DNA of 64,000 nt, from contig JAPXMY010000006.1 in the NCBI GenBank assembly GCA_033808805.1, forward strand, positions 49,729 through 113,728, written 5' to 3'. The notes below the pieces were generated by a model that was not told where the DNA came from, did not search any database, and saw only the letters and a list, made by a program, of their open reading frames with translations. Positions within the stretch are counted from its first letter, which is position 1. Every line of letters begins with the position of its first letter. Below are positions 52,992 to 63,029 of the stretch, piece by piece. Made by a program: the position numbers and the translations under genes. The DNA is from UBA1783 sp033808805. Its GTDB lineage: Bacteria > Bacillota_I > Bacilli_A > Erysipelotrichales > Erysipelotrichaceae.

Positions 52992-55547
52992 ATGGATTTT
53001 AATAAATTCTCACAAAAACTACAAAACATATTATTACAGGCCAATCAGTTAGCCAGTCAATGGCGTCACAGTGAAATAACAACTGTGCATATGTTTTATG
53101 CTATTTTCTCCGATGATACGATTGATGGTCTGTTTAGAAGAATCAATCTGGATAAACAGGAATGTTTTAACAATGCTGAAAACAGATTGAAAAATATTGC
53201 GACTGTGGATTATATTCCTCAACCAGTTTTTAATCGTAAAGTTAACGATGCCATTATTGAGGCCTTAAACTGGGCACAGAATAATGATGAAACATTTTTG
53301 ACTGTCGCAACAGTTTTTATCCATCTGTTATTTAACGATTCACCTATTTCCAATGAGATCGTTAAAAAATATGGCTTGACAAAAAATCAGGTAATTAACC
53401 AGGAATTAGAAAGACGTGGTGGTAAGAAGATGAATGAAGCAACAAGTGAAGAAACTTTAGAAGCTTTAGAAAAATATGGCAGTGACATCGTTGAAGCTGT
53501 CGCCAGTGGTAAGGTAGATCCAGTAATTGGTCGTGATGAAGAAATCAGAAGAATTATTGAAATTTTATCGCGTAAAACAAAAAACAACCCAGTTTTAATT
53601 GGTGAGCCAGGTGTTGGTAAAACGGCAGTTGTTGAAGGTTTAGCCTGGAGATTATACAAGCAGGATGTACCTTTAAATCTGAAAAATAAAAGACTGATTG
53701 AACTGGATATGGGCTCTTTAATAGCTGGAGCCAAGTATCGTGGTGAATTTGAAGAAAGACTGAAGGCTGTTTTAGAAGAGGTAAAACAGGCTGATGGAGA
53801 AATCATTCTGTTTATTGATGAAATTCACAACCTTGTTGGAGCTGGTAAAACAGAAGGCAGTATGGATGCAGCTAATCTATTAAAGCCAATGCTGGCTAGA
53901 GGAGAATTGCGTTGTATTGGAGCGACTACCTACAATGAATATCGCAAGTATTTTGAAACCGATAAGGCTTTGGAAAGAAGATTCCAGAGAGTAACTGTTG
54001 ATGAGCCAACAGTGGAAGAAACTATTTCGATTTTAAGAGGTTTGAAAGACCGTTTTGAAGCACATCACGGAGTGCAGATTTTAGATGAGGCAATAATTGC
54101 CGCAGCTACCATGTCTAACAGATATATTTCTGATCGTTTTTTACCAGATAAGGCCATTGATTTAATTGATGAGGGCTGTGCTTCAATCAGAGTAGAGATG
54201 GATTCAGTTCCTTATGAGCTTGATGAGTTAAATAGAAAAATCATGCAGCTGGAAATTGAAGAGAAAGCTCTGCAGAAAGAAGAAGACTCAAAAGCTCTGG
54301 AAAGACTGGATGTTATCAGAGAGGAAATATCAGAGCTCAAACAGCAGAGAAATGAAGTTCACAGCAAATGGCAGGACGAAAAAGATGAGCTGGATTTAGT
54401 CAAGAAAAATAGAGAAAAACTGGAAATGGCTAAACTGCAGTTAGATAAGGCTCAAAATGAAGCTAGATATGAAGATGCAGCCAGACTGCAATATGAAACA
54501 ATTCCAACTTTAGAAAAGCAGATTAGAGAAGCTAAAGGCAATCCTAAGGTCGATGCCTTGATTCAGGAAACTGTTGATGAGGAATTAATCGCCAAGGTTG
54601 TTTCCAGATGGACAGGTATTGATGTCAGTAGATTAATGGCAACTGAACGTCAGAAAATCTTAGCCTTAAAAGATAAGCTGGCTGAAAGAGTAATCGGTCA
54701 GGATGAAGCGATTGAACTAGTTTCAAATGCTGTATTAAGAAGTAAGGCGCAGATTCAGGATGCTGATAGACCAATTGGTTCCTTCCTGTTTTTAGGACCA
54801 ACCGGGGTTGGTAAAACTGAAGTTGCTAGAGCTTTGGCAGAACAGTTATTTGATGATGAACATAAGATTGTCAGAATCGATATGAGTGAGTATATGGAAA
54901 AGTTCAGTGTTTCCAGATTAATCGGTGCTCCTCCAGGCTATGTCGGTTATGATGAAGGTGGTCAGCTGACAGAAGCGGTCAGAAGAAAACCTTATTCAAT
55001 CGTCTTGTTGGATGAAATTGAAAAAGCCCATCCTGATGTCTTCAACATCTTGCTGCAGATACTGGATGATGGAAGAATCACTGATAATAAAGGTGTAACA
55101 GTAGACTTTAAAAATACGATTGTTATTATGACCAGTAACCTGGCCAGTGAATATGCTTTTGAAGAAGATCATGACAAAAAGCGTGCAGCTTATGAAAGAG
55201 TAGTCAAGGCCACTTTCAAACCAGAGTTTGTCAACAGGATTGATGATATTATTATCTTTAACCCACTGACCAATGAAGTCTTGGAAGGTATTGTCGATAA
55301 GTTTATCAGACAGCTTTCTGATAGATTAAAAGATAGACATATTGAGTTGCGCTTAACAGCCAGAGCCAAACAGTCAATTATCGATAATGGCAGTGATATC
55401 ACCTTTGGAGCCAGACCGTTAAAAAGGTATATCCAGCAGAATATCGAAACAGTTTTAGCTTACAAGATAATTGAAGACAGTATCGACAGTGATGCAATAC
55501 TGGAAATAGACTATGTTAACGATAATTATGTAGTTAATGAAAAATAA
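52992..55547 (+). CDS. clpB: AAA+ disaggregase ClpB
   Basis: A protein of 851 residues. I start it at ATG 52992 with AAAGGAG 7 nt upstream; the GTG at 52971 overlaps the CIRCE and is rejected. It has the double Clp N-terminal repeat, two AAA+ domains (Walker A GEPGVGKT and GPTGVGKT; the second region reads IGAPPGYVGYDEGG) and the ClpB coiled-coil middle domain (about 410-520, Leu/Glu/Lys-rich). It rescues aggregates with DnaK/DnaJ. It is the last gene of the heat-shock cluster. Confidence 0.97.
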   Translation: MDFNKFSQKLQNILLQANQLASQWRHSEITTVHMFYAIFSDDTIDGLFRRINLDKQECFNNAENRLKNIATVDYIPQPVFNRKVNDAIIEALNWAQNNDETFLTVATVFIHLLFNDSPISNEIVKKYGLTKNQVINQELERRGGKKMNEATSEETLEALEKYGSDIVEAVASGKVDPVIGRDEEIRRIIEILSRKTKNNPVLIGEPGVGKTAVVEGLAWRLYKQDVPLNLKNKRLIELDMGSLIAGAKYRGEFEERLKAVLEEVKQADGEIILFIDEIHNLVGAGKTEGSMDAANLLKPMLARGELRCIGATTYNEYRKYFETDKALERRFQRVTVDEPTVEETISILRGLKDRFEAHHGVQILDEAIIAAATMSNRYISDRFLPDKAIDLIDEGCASIRVEMDSVPYELDELNRKIMQLEIEEKALQKEEDSKALERLDVIREEISELKQQRNEVHSKWQDEKDELDLVKKNREKLEMAKLQLDKAQNEARYEDAARLQYETIPTLEKQIREAKGNPKVDALIQETVDEELIAKVVSRWTGIDVSRLMATERQKILALKDKLAERVIGQDEAIELVSNAVLRSKAQIQDADRPIGSFLFLGPTGVGKTEVARALAEQLFDDEHKIVRIDMSEYMEKFSVSRLIGAPPGYVGYDEGGQLTEAVRRKPYSIVLLDEIEKAHPDVFNILLQILDDGRITDNKGVTVDFKNTIVIMTSNLASEYAFEEDHDKKRAAYERVVKATFKPEFVNRIDDIIIFNPLTNEVLEGIVDKFIRQLSDRLKDRHIELRLTARAKQSIIDNGSDITFGARPLKRYIQQNIETVLAYKIIEDSIDSDAILEIDYVNDNYVVNEK

Positions 55548-55551
55548 AAAG

Positions 55552-55583
55552 ATATAGCGGATTAAATTTCGCTATATTTTTTT
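55552..55583 (+). terminator. Intrinsic terminator after clpB
   Basis: An 8-bp perfect stem ATATAGCG/CGCTATAT with a 10-nt loop, followed by TTTTTT. Confidence 0.9.
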
Positions 55584-55631
55584 GTCTTATTTGTTTACAA
55601 TAAAGATAAAGAAAGAGAAGTAGGTGATAAT

Positions 55632-56390
55632 ATGCGTGAAGAAATAATTAAAGAGCTTAAGAAAATTGAAAAAGAAGAAAATGTTAAGATTTTACTGGCG
55701 GTAGAATCAGGCTCAAGAGCTTGGGGGTTTGACTCAGCTGATTCAGATTATGATGTTAGATTTATCTATAAAAGAAAAGAAAAAGAATATTTAAGATTAG
55801 ATAAAACAAAAGATGTGATAGTAAGACCAATTAATAATGATTTAGATATCAGTGGTTGGGATATTTCTAAAACTTTAAAATTGTTGTATGCTTCTAATCC
55901 TTCTTTGTATGAGTGGCTGAATTCACCAATCGTTTATAAAAAGAGAGAACCGATTAAAGAGTTAAAAAAACTTTCTAAAGTATATTTTTCTAAAATTAAG
56001 ATTTTAAATCATTACTATCATCTTGCTTCAACGCACTATAGTAAGTTTGTTTTAGATAAGGAAAAAGTAAATCTTAAAAAGTATTTTTATATTTTAAGAT
56101 CACTGGCTTCAGCTTTATATACGATTGAAAATGATACTGTTGCTCCAATTGAATTTGATGTTTTAAGAAATAGTCAGTTTACCTTGGAGATAAATGAAAT
56201 CATTGATGAACTGATAAAGATAAAAAAGGAAAATAATGAGAAAAAACAGGTAATAAAGATTGAAAAATTAAATGATTATATTGTTGAAAATCTTACAGAA
56301 ATCGAAAACTATATTAAGCAATTAGCTGGTAGTGAAGCATTAAGTTATAAAAAGCTTAACGAATTCTTTTTAAAAGTTATAAAAGATTAG
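55632..56390 (+). CDS. Predicted nucleotidyltransferase of the RlaP (YcgL) type
   Basis: A protein of 252 residues with AGGTGATAAT upstream. VESGSRAWGFDSADSDYDVR gives the GS..DxD nucleotidyltransferase motif of this family, followed by FIYKRKEKEYLRL. YEWLNSPIVYK is typical. In other bacteria RlaP-type enzymes are associated with RNA repair operons, but no RNA ligase gene is near. The target is unknown. Confidence 0.85.
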   Translation: MREEIIKELKKIEKEENVKILLAVESGSRAWGFDSADSDYDVRFIYKRKEKEYLRLDKTKDVIVRPINNDLDISGWDISKTLKLLYASNPSLYEWLNSPIVYKKREPIKELKKLSKVYFSKIKILNHYYHLASTHYSKFVLDKEKVNLKKYFYILRSLASALYTIENDTVAPIEFDVLRNSQFTLEINEIIDELIKIKKENNEKKQVIKIEKLNDYIVENLTEIENYIKQLAGSEALSYKKLNEFFLKVIKD

Positions 56391-56397
56391 TTATTAA

Positions 56398-56427
56398 AAA
56401 AACAGGCCATTTTTAAAGCCTGTTTTT
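56398..56427. terminator. Bidirectional intrinsic terminator
   Basis: A 10-bp stem AAAAACAGGC/GCCTGTTTTT with a 10-nt loop between converging genes, with A and T tracts on both sides. Confidence 0.92.
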
Positions 56428-56457
56428 AGATTGTTTAGATATGCTTGATAGCACATT

Positions 56458-57756
56458 TTAAGCATTTTTATTAGGTTGTCTATCAGCCAGCTTCAAGAAG
56501 ACAAATCCTAAGGCAAAGAAGATTGTTAAAAGTCCAATAGCCAGATTGATTGTTCCACCAGCAAATTTAACTGCCGCGATAACGGCTGAGCCGATAAAAG
56601 ATGCTCCTTTAGAGAAAATATCATAGATGCCAAAGTATTCCCCTGAGTTTTCAGCTGGAATAATTCTTGAATAATAGCTTCTTGAAAGTGATTGGATTGA
56701 ACCTTGGAAACATCCGATTCCAAAAGCCATAACGCCAAACTGCCACAGGTATTGAAGTGACAGGGCATAGACACAGATGGCAAAGTAGCCAGCAATACAG
56801 ATCAGAATTAATTTAACTGTGTCATGTTTTTTACTCAAGCTGGCAAAAACCAGTGAACCAATCCAGGCAACTACCTGAGTTAATAGTAAAAATACAACCT
56901 GACCAACAGTATTTAATCCTAAGTCAGTTCCGATATTAATGGCATTGTCAATAATGGTGCCAACCCCATCAATATACATAAAGAAAGCAATTAAGAAGAA
57001 CAGAACTTTTTTATCTTCAAAAAAGATAGTCTTCCAGGTGTTATAGATTTTAATAAAGGCATAAGATACCTTGGTATCTTCAATATCAACATAGTTTTTC
57101 TGATGATAAACCTTAATAAGTGGAATAGTAACCAGCATCCACCAGATGGCAGTTACCGCAAAACCGATAAATTTACTTACTCCACTAGATAAGATACCAA
57201 CCATATCAGGTCCCAGGATGTAAGCTATTAAAGCTACGATAAAGGGAATACATGAACCGATATAACCCCAGGCATAACCATAAGATGAAACTTCATCCAT
57301 TCTATCTTCGGTAGTAACATCATTAAGCATCGAATCATAGAAGGTCAATGAAGCACTATAAGCGACTTTAGTCAAAATAAAGATAACTAAAAATAAAATC
57401 CAGCTGGTCGCAAAACCATTAATAATACAGCCACATACCCCAATGGCTACAGAAGTGGTAAAGAAGATTTTCTTCATATCTTTTCTATCAGCTAAAGCCC
57501 CAAAGACCGGACCGATTAAAGCGACAATAATGGTAACAACAGATGTGCCTAAGGCCCACATTCCGGTAGCGGCATCAGAAGTAATCTGACCTGCTGCTGT
57601 TCCGATAGCTATTGATTTAAACCAGATTGGAATCAGTGAACATGACAGCATTGTAAAAGCAGAGTTTCCTACATCATATAAAACCCAGGAAAATTCCTGC
57701 TCATCTAAATCGTTGAATACTTTGGAATTATTCAACATCCTAAATAAACCTTTCAT
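56458..57756 (-). CDS. MFS transporter, UMF1 (Atg22-like) family
   Basis: A protein of 432 residues read leftward, with GGGGAGAA about 7 nt before its ATG. It has about twelve membrane spans. The opening NDLDEQEFSWVLYDVGNSAF and the loop GPVFGALADRKDMKK are like UMF1 members, which export amino acids or small metabolites in relatives. A direct substrate assignment is not possible. It is divergent from nagA. Confidence 0.85.
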   Translation of the reverse strand: MKGLFRMLNNSKVFNDLDEQEFSWVLYDVGNSAFTMLSCSLIPIWFKSIAIGTAAGQITSDAATGMWALGTSVVTIIVALIGPVFGALADRKDMKKIFFTTSVAIGVCGCIINGFATSWILFLVIFILTKVAYSASLTFYDSMLNDVTTEDRMDEVSSYGYAWGYIGSCIPFIVALIAYILGPDMVGILSSGVSKFIGFAVTAIWWMLVTIPLIKVYHQKNYVDIEDTKVSYAFIKIYNTWKTIFFEDKKVLFFLIAFFMYIDGVGTIIDNAINIGTDLGLNTVGQVVFLLLTQVVAWIGSLVFASLSKKHDTVKLILICIAGYFAICVYALSLQYLWQFGVMAFGIGCFQGSIQSLSRSYYSRIIPAENSGEYFGIYDIFSKGASFIGSAVIAAVKFAGGTINLAIGLLTIFFALGFVFLKLADRQPNKNA

Positions 57757-57885
57757 AAATTTCTCCCCAAAAAATAATACATAGATTAATTGTACCTTAT
57801 TTTTTCTTTTGGTGCTATGATTTTATTTAGCTGATATAATTTGGTATAATATAACTTAACGAATAAAAGGATAAAGGTGATAAAA

Positions 57886-58998
57886 ATGATTATACAGAGT
57901 AAAAATGTCTGGATTAATGAAAGTTTACAACCAGCTCAAATTGAACTGAATGGTTCTAAAATAGTTGGTATCTATTCGTATGATGAAAAACCTGTAGATG
58001 TTGATTATGAAAATAGATGGATTCTACCTGGATTTATTGATATTCATTGTCACGGTTATGCAGGAGTCGACAGCAACAAGCCTACTTTAAAAGGCATGAA
58101 GAAGTGGTGCAAACATATGCCAGCTGAAGGAGTGACTTCATTTTTAGTTACTACTTCAACTCAGGCAGCTAACAAAAATGAAAAGGCCATGGTCACCTAT
58201 AGCAGAATAATTGAAAGAATGGATGATGGAGCTGAAATTTTAGGTATCAATATGGAAGGAAATTTCATTTCTAAAGAACGTAAAGGTGCTCAAAATAAAA
58301 GGTATATCGTAGCTCCTGATGCAGAAGTGTTAGAAAAATATCAGAGACTATCAGGAAGTAATATTAAATCAGTAACCTATGCTCCTGAAAAAGATGAGGA
58401 TTTTTCTTTTGTGAAAAAGTGTGGTGAGTTAGGTATTGTAGCCAGTATTGGTCATAGTATCGCTACCTTTGAACAGGCTAAAGTAGCTTTGTTAAATGGT
58501 GCCAGCGCCATTACCCACACTGGTAATGGAATGAATCCATTTCATCATCGTAATCCAGGACTGTTTGGAGCAGCTGTTAATTTAGATGGTTTTTATGCTG
58601 AGGTTATTGGTGATGGAGTCCACATAGATTTTCAGACTGCTTATTTAATCGGCAGGATGAAAGGAAAAGATAAACTTATTCTGGTAACGGATTCAGCAGT
58701 ACAGAAAGATGATCGAAAGTTTAATTTCTTAAACAAGGATGGAGCTTATCGTATGCCAAATGGAACTCTTTTTGGCAGTGCTTTATATGTCAATGAAGGA
58801 GTTAACAATTTACATAAGATGGCAGGACTTGATTTAGTTACCGCTATTAACAGTGCTACTATCAATCCGGCTCGCTACTGTAAAGTAGATGGTCGAAAAG
58901 GAAGCATCGAAGTAAATAAGGATGCTGATTTAGTTATCACTGATGAAAATATCAAAGTCTATGAAGTATATTGTAGAGGAGTTAAACAGGCTATATGA
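57886..58998 (+). CDS. nagA: N-acetylglucosamine-6-phosphate deacetylase
   Basis: A protein of 370 residues. ATG 57886 has AAAGGTG upstream; the in-frame GTG at 57877 is inside that site. Motifs: PGFIDIHCHGYAGVD (metal pair HxH), NMEGNFISKE with the metal-binding Glu, GHSIATFEQA, GMNPFHHRNPG and LVTDSAVQKD with the catalytic Asp. It makes GlcN6P and acetate for cell-wall recycling or catabolism. It overlaps the exoIII-type nuclease gene by ATGA. Confidence 0.93.
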   Translation: MIIQSKNVWINESLQPAQIELNGSKIVGIYSYDEKPVDVDYENRWILPGFIDIHCHGYAGVDSNKPTLKGMKKWCKHMPAEGVTSFLVTTSTQAANKNEKAMVTYSRIIERMDDGAEILGINMEGNFISKERKGAQNKRYIVAPDAEVLEKYQRLSGSNIKSVTYAPEKDEDFSFVKKCGELGIVASIGHSIATFEQAKVALLNGASAITHTGNGMNPFHHRNPGLFGAAVNLDGFYAEVIGDGVHIDFQTAYLIGRMKGKDKLILVTDSAVQKDDRKFNFLNKDGAYRMPNGTLFGSALYVNEGVNNLHKMAGLDLVTAINSATINPARYCKVDGRKGSIEVNKDADLVITDENIKVYEVYCRGVKQAI

Positions 58999-59750
58999 AG
59001 TTAGTATCGTGGAATGTAAATGGTTTAAGAGCCGTCCTGAAAAAAGGATTTTTAGATTTTGTTAAAGAGATAGATGCGGATATTATCTGTCTTCAGGAAA
59101 CTAAAGCTCAGCCTGAGCAGATAGATATAGAGCTCGATGGTTATTATCAGTACTATCATTCAGCTCAAAGAAAGGGTTATTCTTCTACTGCTATCTATAC
59201 CAAAAAAAAGCCAATCAGTGAAAAATATGATTTTGAAGATAATGATGAGCATCCTGAAGAAGGAAGAATAATGACCTTTGAGTACGATAATTTTTATCTG
59301 GTCAATGCCTATGTGCCAAACAGTCAGGATGGTTTAGCCCGACTTGATTACAGGATGCTCTGGGAAGATCAGATGCTAGAGCATCTAAAAGAGCTAGACA
59401 GGGAAAAGCCGGTTATTTACTGCGGTGATTTAAATGTGGCTAAAGAAGAGATTGATTTGAAAAACCCTTCAACTAATCGTAAAAATGCTGGTTTCTCTGA
59501 TGAAGAAAGAGATAAGATGCGTAGACTGTTAAGTAATGGCTTTACTGATACTTTCAGATACCTATATCCAGATACGATTAAATATTCGTGGTGGAGTTAT
59601 CGCTTTAACGCCAGAAAAAACAATGCCGGGTGGAGAATTGACTACTTTATTGTTTCTGACAGATTAAAAGATAAGATTATTGACAGTCAGATATTAAATG
59701 AAGTTTATGGTTCAGATCACTGTCCAGTTGTTTTAGAGATTGATATCTAA
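58995..59750 (+). CDS. exoA: Exodeoxyribonuclease III / AP endonuclease
   Basis: A protein of 251 residues. All EEP motifs appear: LVSWNVNGLRAVLKKG, IICLQETKAQ (Glu), VNAYVPNSQDG, YCGDLNVAKEEIDLKNP (DxN) and YGSDHCPVVL (SDH). It repairs abasic sites and 3' blocked ends. It overlaps nagA by 4 bp and is followed by asnA after 44 bp. Confidence 0.96.
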   Translation: MKLVSWNVNGLRAVLKKGFLDFVKEIDADIICLQETKAQPEQIDIELDGYYQYYHSAQRKGYSSTAIYTKKKPISEKYDFEDNDEHPEEGRIMTFEYDNFYLVNAYVPNSQDGLARLDYRMLWEDQMLEHLKELDREKPVIYCGDLNVAKEEIDLKNPSTNRKNAGFSDEERDKMRRLLSNGFTDTFRYLYPDTIKYSWWSYRFNARKNNAGWRIDYFIVSDRLKDKIIDSQILNEVYGSDHCPVVLEIDI

Positions 59751-59794
59751 AATTATATTTGGTAGAATTTGATACTGATAGAGGTAAAAATGTT

Positions 59795-60799
59795 ATGAAT
59801 ATTCCAAAAAACTATAAAAGTCAATTAGACTTATTAAATACTCAAATTGCCATCAAGATCTGTAAGGACAGTTTTGAAAGAAGTCTGGCTGATAACTTAG
59901 GTCTGACTAGAGTATCAGCACCACTGATGGTTGATAAGGCTAGTGGTTTAAATGATAATCTGACTGGTTATGAAAGGCCAATTTCTTTTGATGTGCCTTA
60001 TTTACAGGGAAGAGAGTTAGAAATTGTTCATTCTTTAGCCAAGTGGAAAAGAATGGCTTTAAAACAGTATGGTTTAAGGCGTTTTAAAGGTATCTATACC
60101 GATATGAACGCTATTAGAAGAGATGAGAAACTTGGTAATATTCATTCTATTTATGTTGACCAGTGGGACTGGGAAAAAGTAATTGAAGAAGAGGACAGAA
60201 CCCTGGAGTTTTTATATGGCACAGTTGATAGGATTATGAAAGCTTTAAGAATTACTCAGGATGAACTTTTAAGACATTATCCAGAGCTGCCTAGAAATAT
60301 TTCTGATGAGGATGTTTTCTATATCACCTCTCAAGAGTTGGCTGATATGTTTCCTGATTTAGATGGTAAGGGTAGAGAATATGAAATCTGCAAACTGCAT
60401 AAGACGGTCTTTATCTCGCAAATTGGAGATAAGCTTAAAGATGGCAAGCCTCATGATGGCAGAGCTCCAGACTATGATGACTGGAAGCTTAATGGTGACT
60501 TGCTGGTCTGGTATGATTTACTGCAGATGCCAATTGAGCTAAGCAGTATGGGCATCAGAGTAAATAAGGACTCAATGATTGAGCAACTTATTAAAAGTAA
60601 CAATTCTGAAAGAATGGCTTTGCCTTATCATCAGGATCTGTTAAATGATAGATTACCTTTGACTATGGGTGGAGGAATTGGTCAATCTAGATTATGTATG
60701 GTGCTGTTAAACAAGGCTCATATTGGGGAAGTACAGGCCAGCATCTGGCCTAAAGAGATGATTGAAATCTGTCGCAACAATGATATTGAACTGCTGTAG
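59795..60799 (+). CDS. asnA: Aspartate--ammonia ligase AsnA
   Basis: A protein of 334 residues. ATG 59795 has GAGGT 9 nt upstream; the TTG at 59759 has no ribosome binding site. It is a class II aminoacyl-tRNA synthetase-like enzyme with SAPLMVDKASGLNDNLTGYE, MNAIRRDEKLGNIHSIYVDQ (16-20 residues shown) and the ATP motif MGGGIGQSRLCM. It makes asparagine from aspartate and ammonia. The gene is often found in low-GC Gram-positives. Confidence 0.96.
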   Translation: MNIPKNYKSQLDLLNTQIAIKICKDSFERSLADNLGLTRVSAPLMVDKASGLNDNLTGYERPISFDVPYLQGRELEIVHSLAKWKRMALKQYGLRRFKGIYTDMNAIRRDEKLGNIHSIYVDQWDWEKVIEEEDRTLEFLYGTVDRIMKALRITQDELLRHYPELPRNISDEDVFYITSQELADMFPDLDGKGREYEICKLHKTVFISQIGDKLKDGKPHDGRAPDYDDWKLNGDLLVWYDLLQMPIELSSMGIRVNKDSMIEQLIKSNNSERMALPYHQDLLNDRLPLTMGGGIGQSRLCMVLLNKAHIGEVQASIWPKEMIEICRNNDIELL

Positions 60800-60883
60800 C
60801 TTTATGTGAAATTATGTTATTGATTTCAAATCAATTGAACAACAAAATGTTAATTGTTAGAATAAAACTGATGAGGTATGATG

Positions 60884-61330
60884 ATGACAGAAAGTAAATC
60901 TCGCAGGGTTAAGGTTGCCAATTTACCTGAAAGTAAAGCATTATGTACAATAACAAATAAACCGGTAGCTTTAATTGTTTTTGTCTGGTTAGTATTTGCG
61001 ATTGTCTTGTTTACCGCTAAAGAAAAAATTCTGTGTATTCCCTTTGGTATCTATGGTCTGATAATGACTTTTAAAGAGGAAAAGAAGATCTTTACAGGGC
61101 ATATAGATTATCTGGTTATCTATGATGAAGATAAAAAGGAAGAATGTGACATCTATTATCTATCAGAAATAAGAAGATGGTACTTCAAACAGAAGTTATT
61201 TAATCCTTCTGTAACACTGTTTCTACAAGAAGGAGAAACATTCTTATTTTGTAAATGTGTGGGTTCAGAGATTTACTCCTATCTTAGAAAAGTAATGCCC
61301 GAAAAAGAAGTTCAGCCCAAAAGACAATAA
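60884..61330 (+). CDS. Small membrane protein with PH-like C-terminus
   Basis: A protein of 148 residues. Three ATG codons lie in a row; ATG 60884 sits about 7 nt after GAGG and is chosen. Two hydrophobic helices (about residues 27-44 and 51-62; from VALIVFVWLVFAIVLF) are followed by a beta-rich region (IDYLVIYDEDKKEE, then FLFCKCVGSEIYSYL) that looks like a small bacterial PH-type domain. No family name is firm. It is transcribed alone and ends before a terminator. Confidence 0.62.
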   Translation: MTESKSRRVKVANLPESKALCTITNKPVALIVFVWLVFAIVLFTAKEKILCIPFGIYGLIMTFKEEKKIFTGHIDYLVIYDEDKKEECDIYYLSEIRRWYFKQKLFNPSVTLFLQEGETFLFCKCVGSEIYSYLRKVMPEKEVQPKRQ

Positions 61331-61336
61331 GAATTC

Positions 61337-61362
61337 AAAGTCAGGTGTAACCTGATTTTTTT
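61337..61362 (+). terminator. Intrinsic terminator
   Basis: A stem of about ten pairs, AAAGTCAGGT with ACCTGATTTT (one G-T), loop GTA, and a T-run. It ends the transcript before guaB. Confidence 0.88.
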
Positions 61363-61515
61363 ATGGATTGACAGTTAAAAATGATGATATTTAAAATTAT
61401 GATAACTTTATGAAAAAACACCCCTGATTTAGTACAAAAAATCTTTAAAATAGTATAGAATATATATTAATTATGAAATATATTATTACTTGTTTAAAAG
61501 GGGGAATATAATCTT

Positions 61516-63024
61516 ATGGCGCACTATTTAAAAGATGTCTCACATACATTCTCTGAGTTTTTACTAATACCAGGTTACACTGATGAAAACTGCATCACCA
61601 GTAATGTTAATCTGTCTTCTTGCATCACAAAATATTCAGATGATGATAGTTCAAAGGCTTTAAAAATCAATATCCCTCTTGTTTCAGCGATAATGCAGTC
61701 GGTTTCTGATGATAAGATGGCTATTGCCTTGGCAAAAGAAGGAGGACTATCTTTTATTTATGGGGCTCAGTCAATTGAAGACCAGGCTGAAATGGTCAGA
61801 AAAGTCAAAAGCTATAAGGCTGGCTTTGTGGTCAGTGATTCAACGGTTAAAGCTGATGATACCTTACAGGATGTTTTAGATCTGCTGGCTGTAACTCATC
61901 ACTCAACAATGGCGGTAACGGAAGATGGATTACCTAATGGGAAACTTTTAGGTGTAGTCACCAGTAGAGATTATCGCGTAGGAAGAACTCCTTTAAATAC
62001 TAAGGTAAAAGATTTCATGACTCCATTTGATAAGCTTGTTTATGCCAGAGAAGGATTAACCCTATCAGAGGCTAACGATATTATCTGGGATCATAAGCTA
62101 AACGCCTTACCGGTTGTTGATGAAAATGATCATATGGTATCTTTTGTCTTTAGAAAAGATTATGATTCTCATAAGGCTAATCCTAATGAAGCTTTAGATG
62201 ATCATAAAAGATATCTGGTTGGTGCTGGTATCAATTCCAGAGATTATGAAACTAGAGTTCCAGCTTTATTAGAAGCAGGAGTAGATGTTTTATGTATTGA
62301 CTCTTCTGAAGGATATTCAGTATGGCAGAAAAATACTCTAAAATGGATTAGAGATAACTATGGTGATAGTGTAAAAGTAGGAGCTGGCAATATCGTTGAT
62401 GAAGAAGGCTTTAGATTTTTAGCTGATGCTGGAGCTGATTTTATTAAAGTAGGAATTGGTGGAGGCTCTATCTGTATTACCAGAGAAACTAAAGGTATTG
62501 GTAGAGGACAAGCCAGTGCAATTATTGCAGTAGCTAAAGCAAGAGATGAGTATTATAAAGAAACCGGCATCTATATTCCAATCTGTTCAGATGGTGGCAT
62601 TGTTCATGATTATCATATTACCTTAGCCTTAGCGATGGGAGCTGATTTTGTGATGTTAGGTAGATACTTTGCGCGCTTTGATGAAGCACCAGGAAACAAG
62701 TTAATTATTAATGGTCACTATGTTAAAGAATATTGGGGCGAAGGCTCTAAAAGAGCTAGAAACTGGCAAAGATATGATATGGGTGGTAAAAGCGAATTAT
62801 CTTTTGAAGAAGGTGTAGACTCATATGTACCTTATGCAGGAGCACTTAGTGATAATGTGGCTATTACCATTAATAAGATTAAATCAACGATGTGTAATTG
62901 CGGTTGTATCTCTATTAAACAACTGCAGAAGGAAGCTAAGCTGACTCTTGTTTCTGCTACTTCAATAGTGGAAGGCGGAGCACATGATGTTATTGTTAAA
63001 AGTAAAGATGGTCAAAGTAGGTGA
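61516..63024 (+). CDS. guaB: IMP dehydrogenase
   Basis: A protein of 502 residues with AAGGGGGAATATAATC upstream. NIPLVSAIMQSVSDDKMAIA is the opening; a CBS pair (about 100-215) precedes the catalytic region. The active-site loop is IGGGSICITRETKGIGRGQ with the nucleophilic Cys; ICSDGGIVHDYHITLALAMG binds IMP phosphate. It has the unusual CNCGC near the C-terminus. It makes XMP for GMP synthesis and is followed 5 bp later by guaA. Confidence 0.95.
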   Translation: MAHYLKDVSHTFSEFLLIPGYTDENCITSNVNLSSCITKYSDDDSSKALKINIPLVSAIMQSVSDDKMAIALAKEGGLSFIYGAQSIEDQAEMVRKVKSYKAGFVVSDSTVKADDTLQDVLDLLAVTHHSTMAVTEDGLPNGKLLGVVTSRDYRVGRTPLNTKVKDFMTPFDKLVYAREGLTLSEANDIIWDHKLNALPVVDENDHMVSFVFRKDYDSHKANPNEALDDHKRYLVGAGINSRDYETRVPALLEAGVDVLCIDSSEGYSVWQKNTLKWIRDNYGDSVKVGAGNIVDEEGFRFLADAGADFIKVGIGGGSICITRETKGIGRGQASAIIAVAKARDEYYKETGIYIPICSDGGIVHDYHITLALAMGADFVMLGRYFARFDEAPGNKLIINGHYVKEYWGEGSKRARNWQRYDMGGKSELSFEEGVDSYVPYAGALSDNVAITINKIKSTMCNCGCISIKQLQKEAKLTLVSATSIVEGGAHDVIVKSKDGQSR

Positions 63025-63029
63025 TTAAA

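Noticed and set aside
61363..61515. A purine or guanine riboswitch before guaB
   Set aside because: The conserved core and its loops are not present; only an AT-rich leader was seen.
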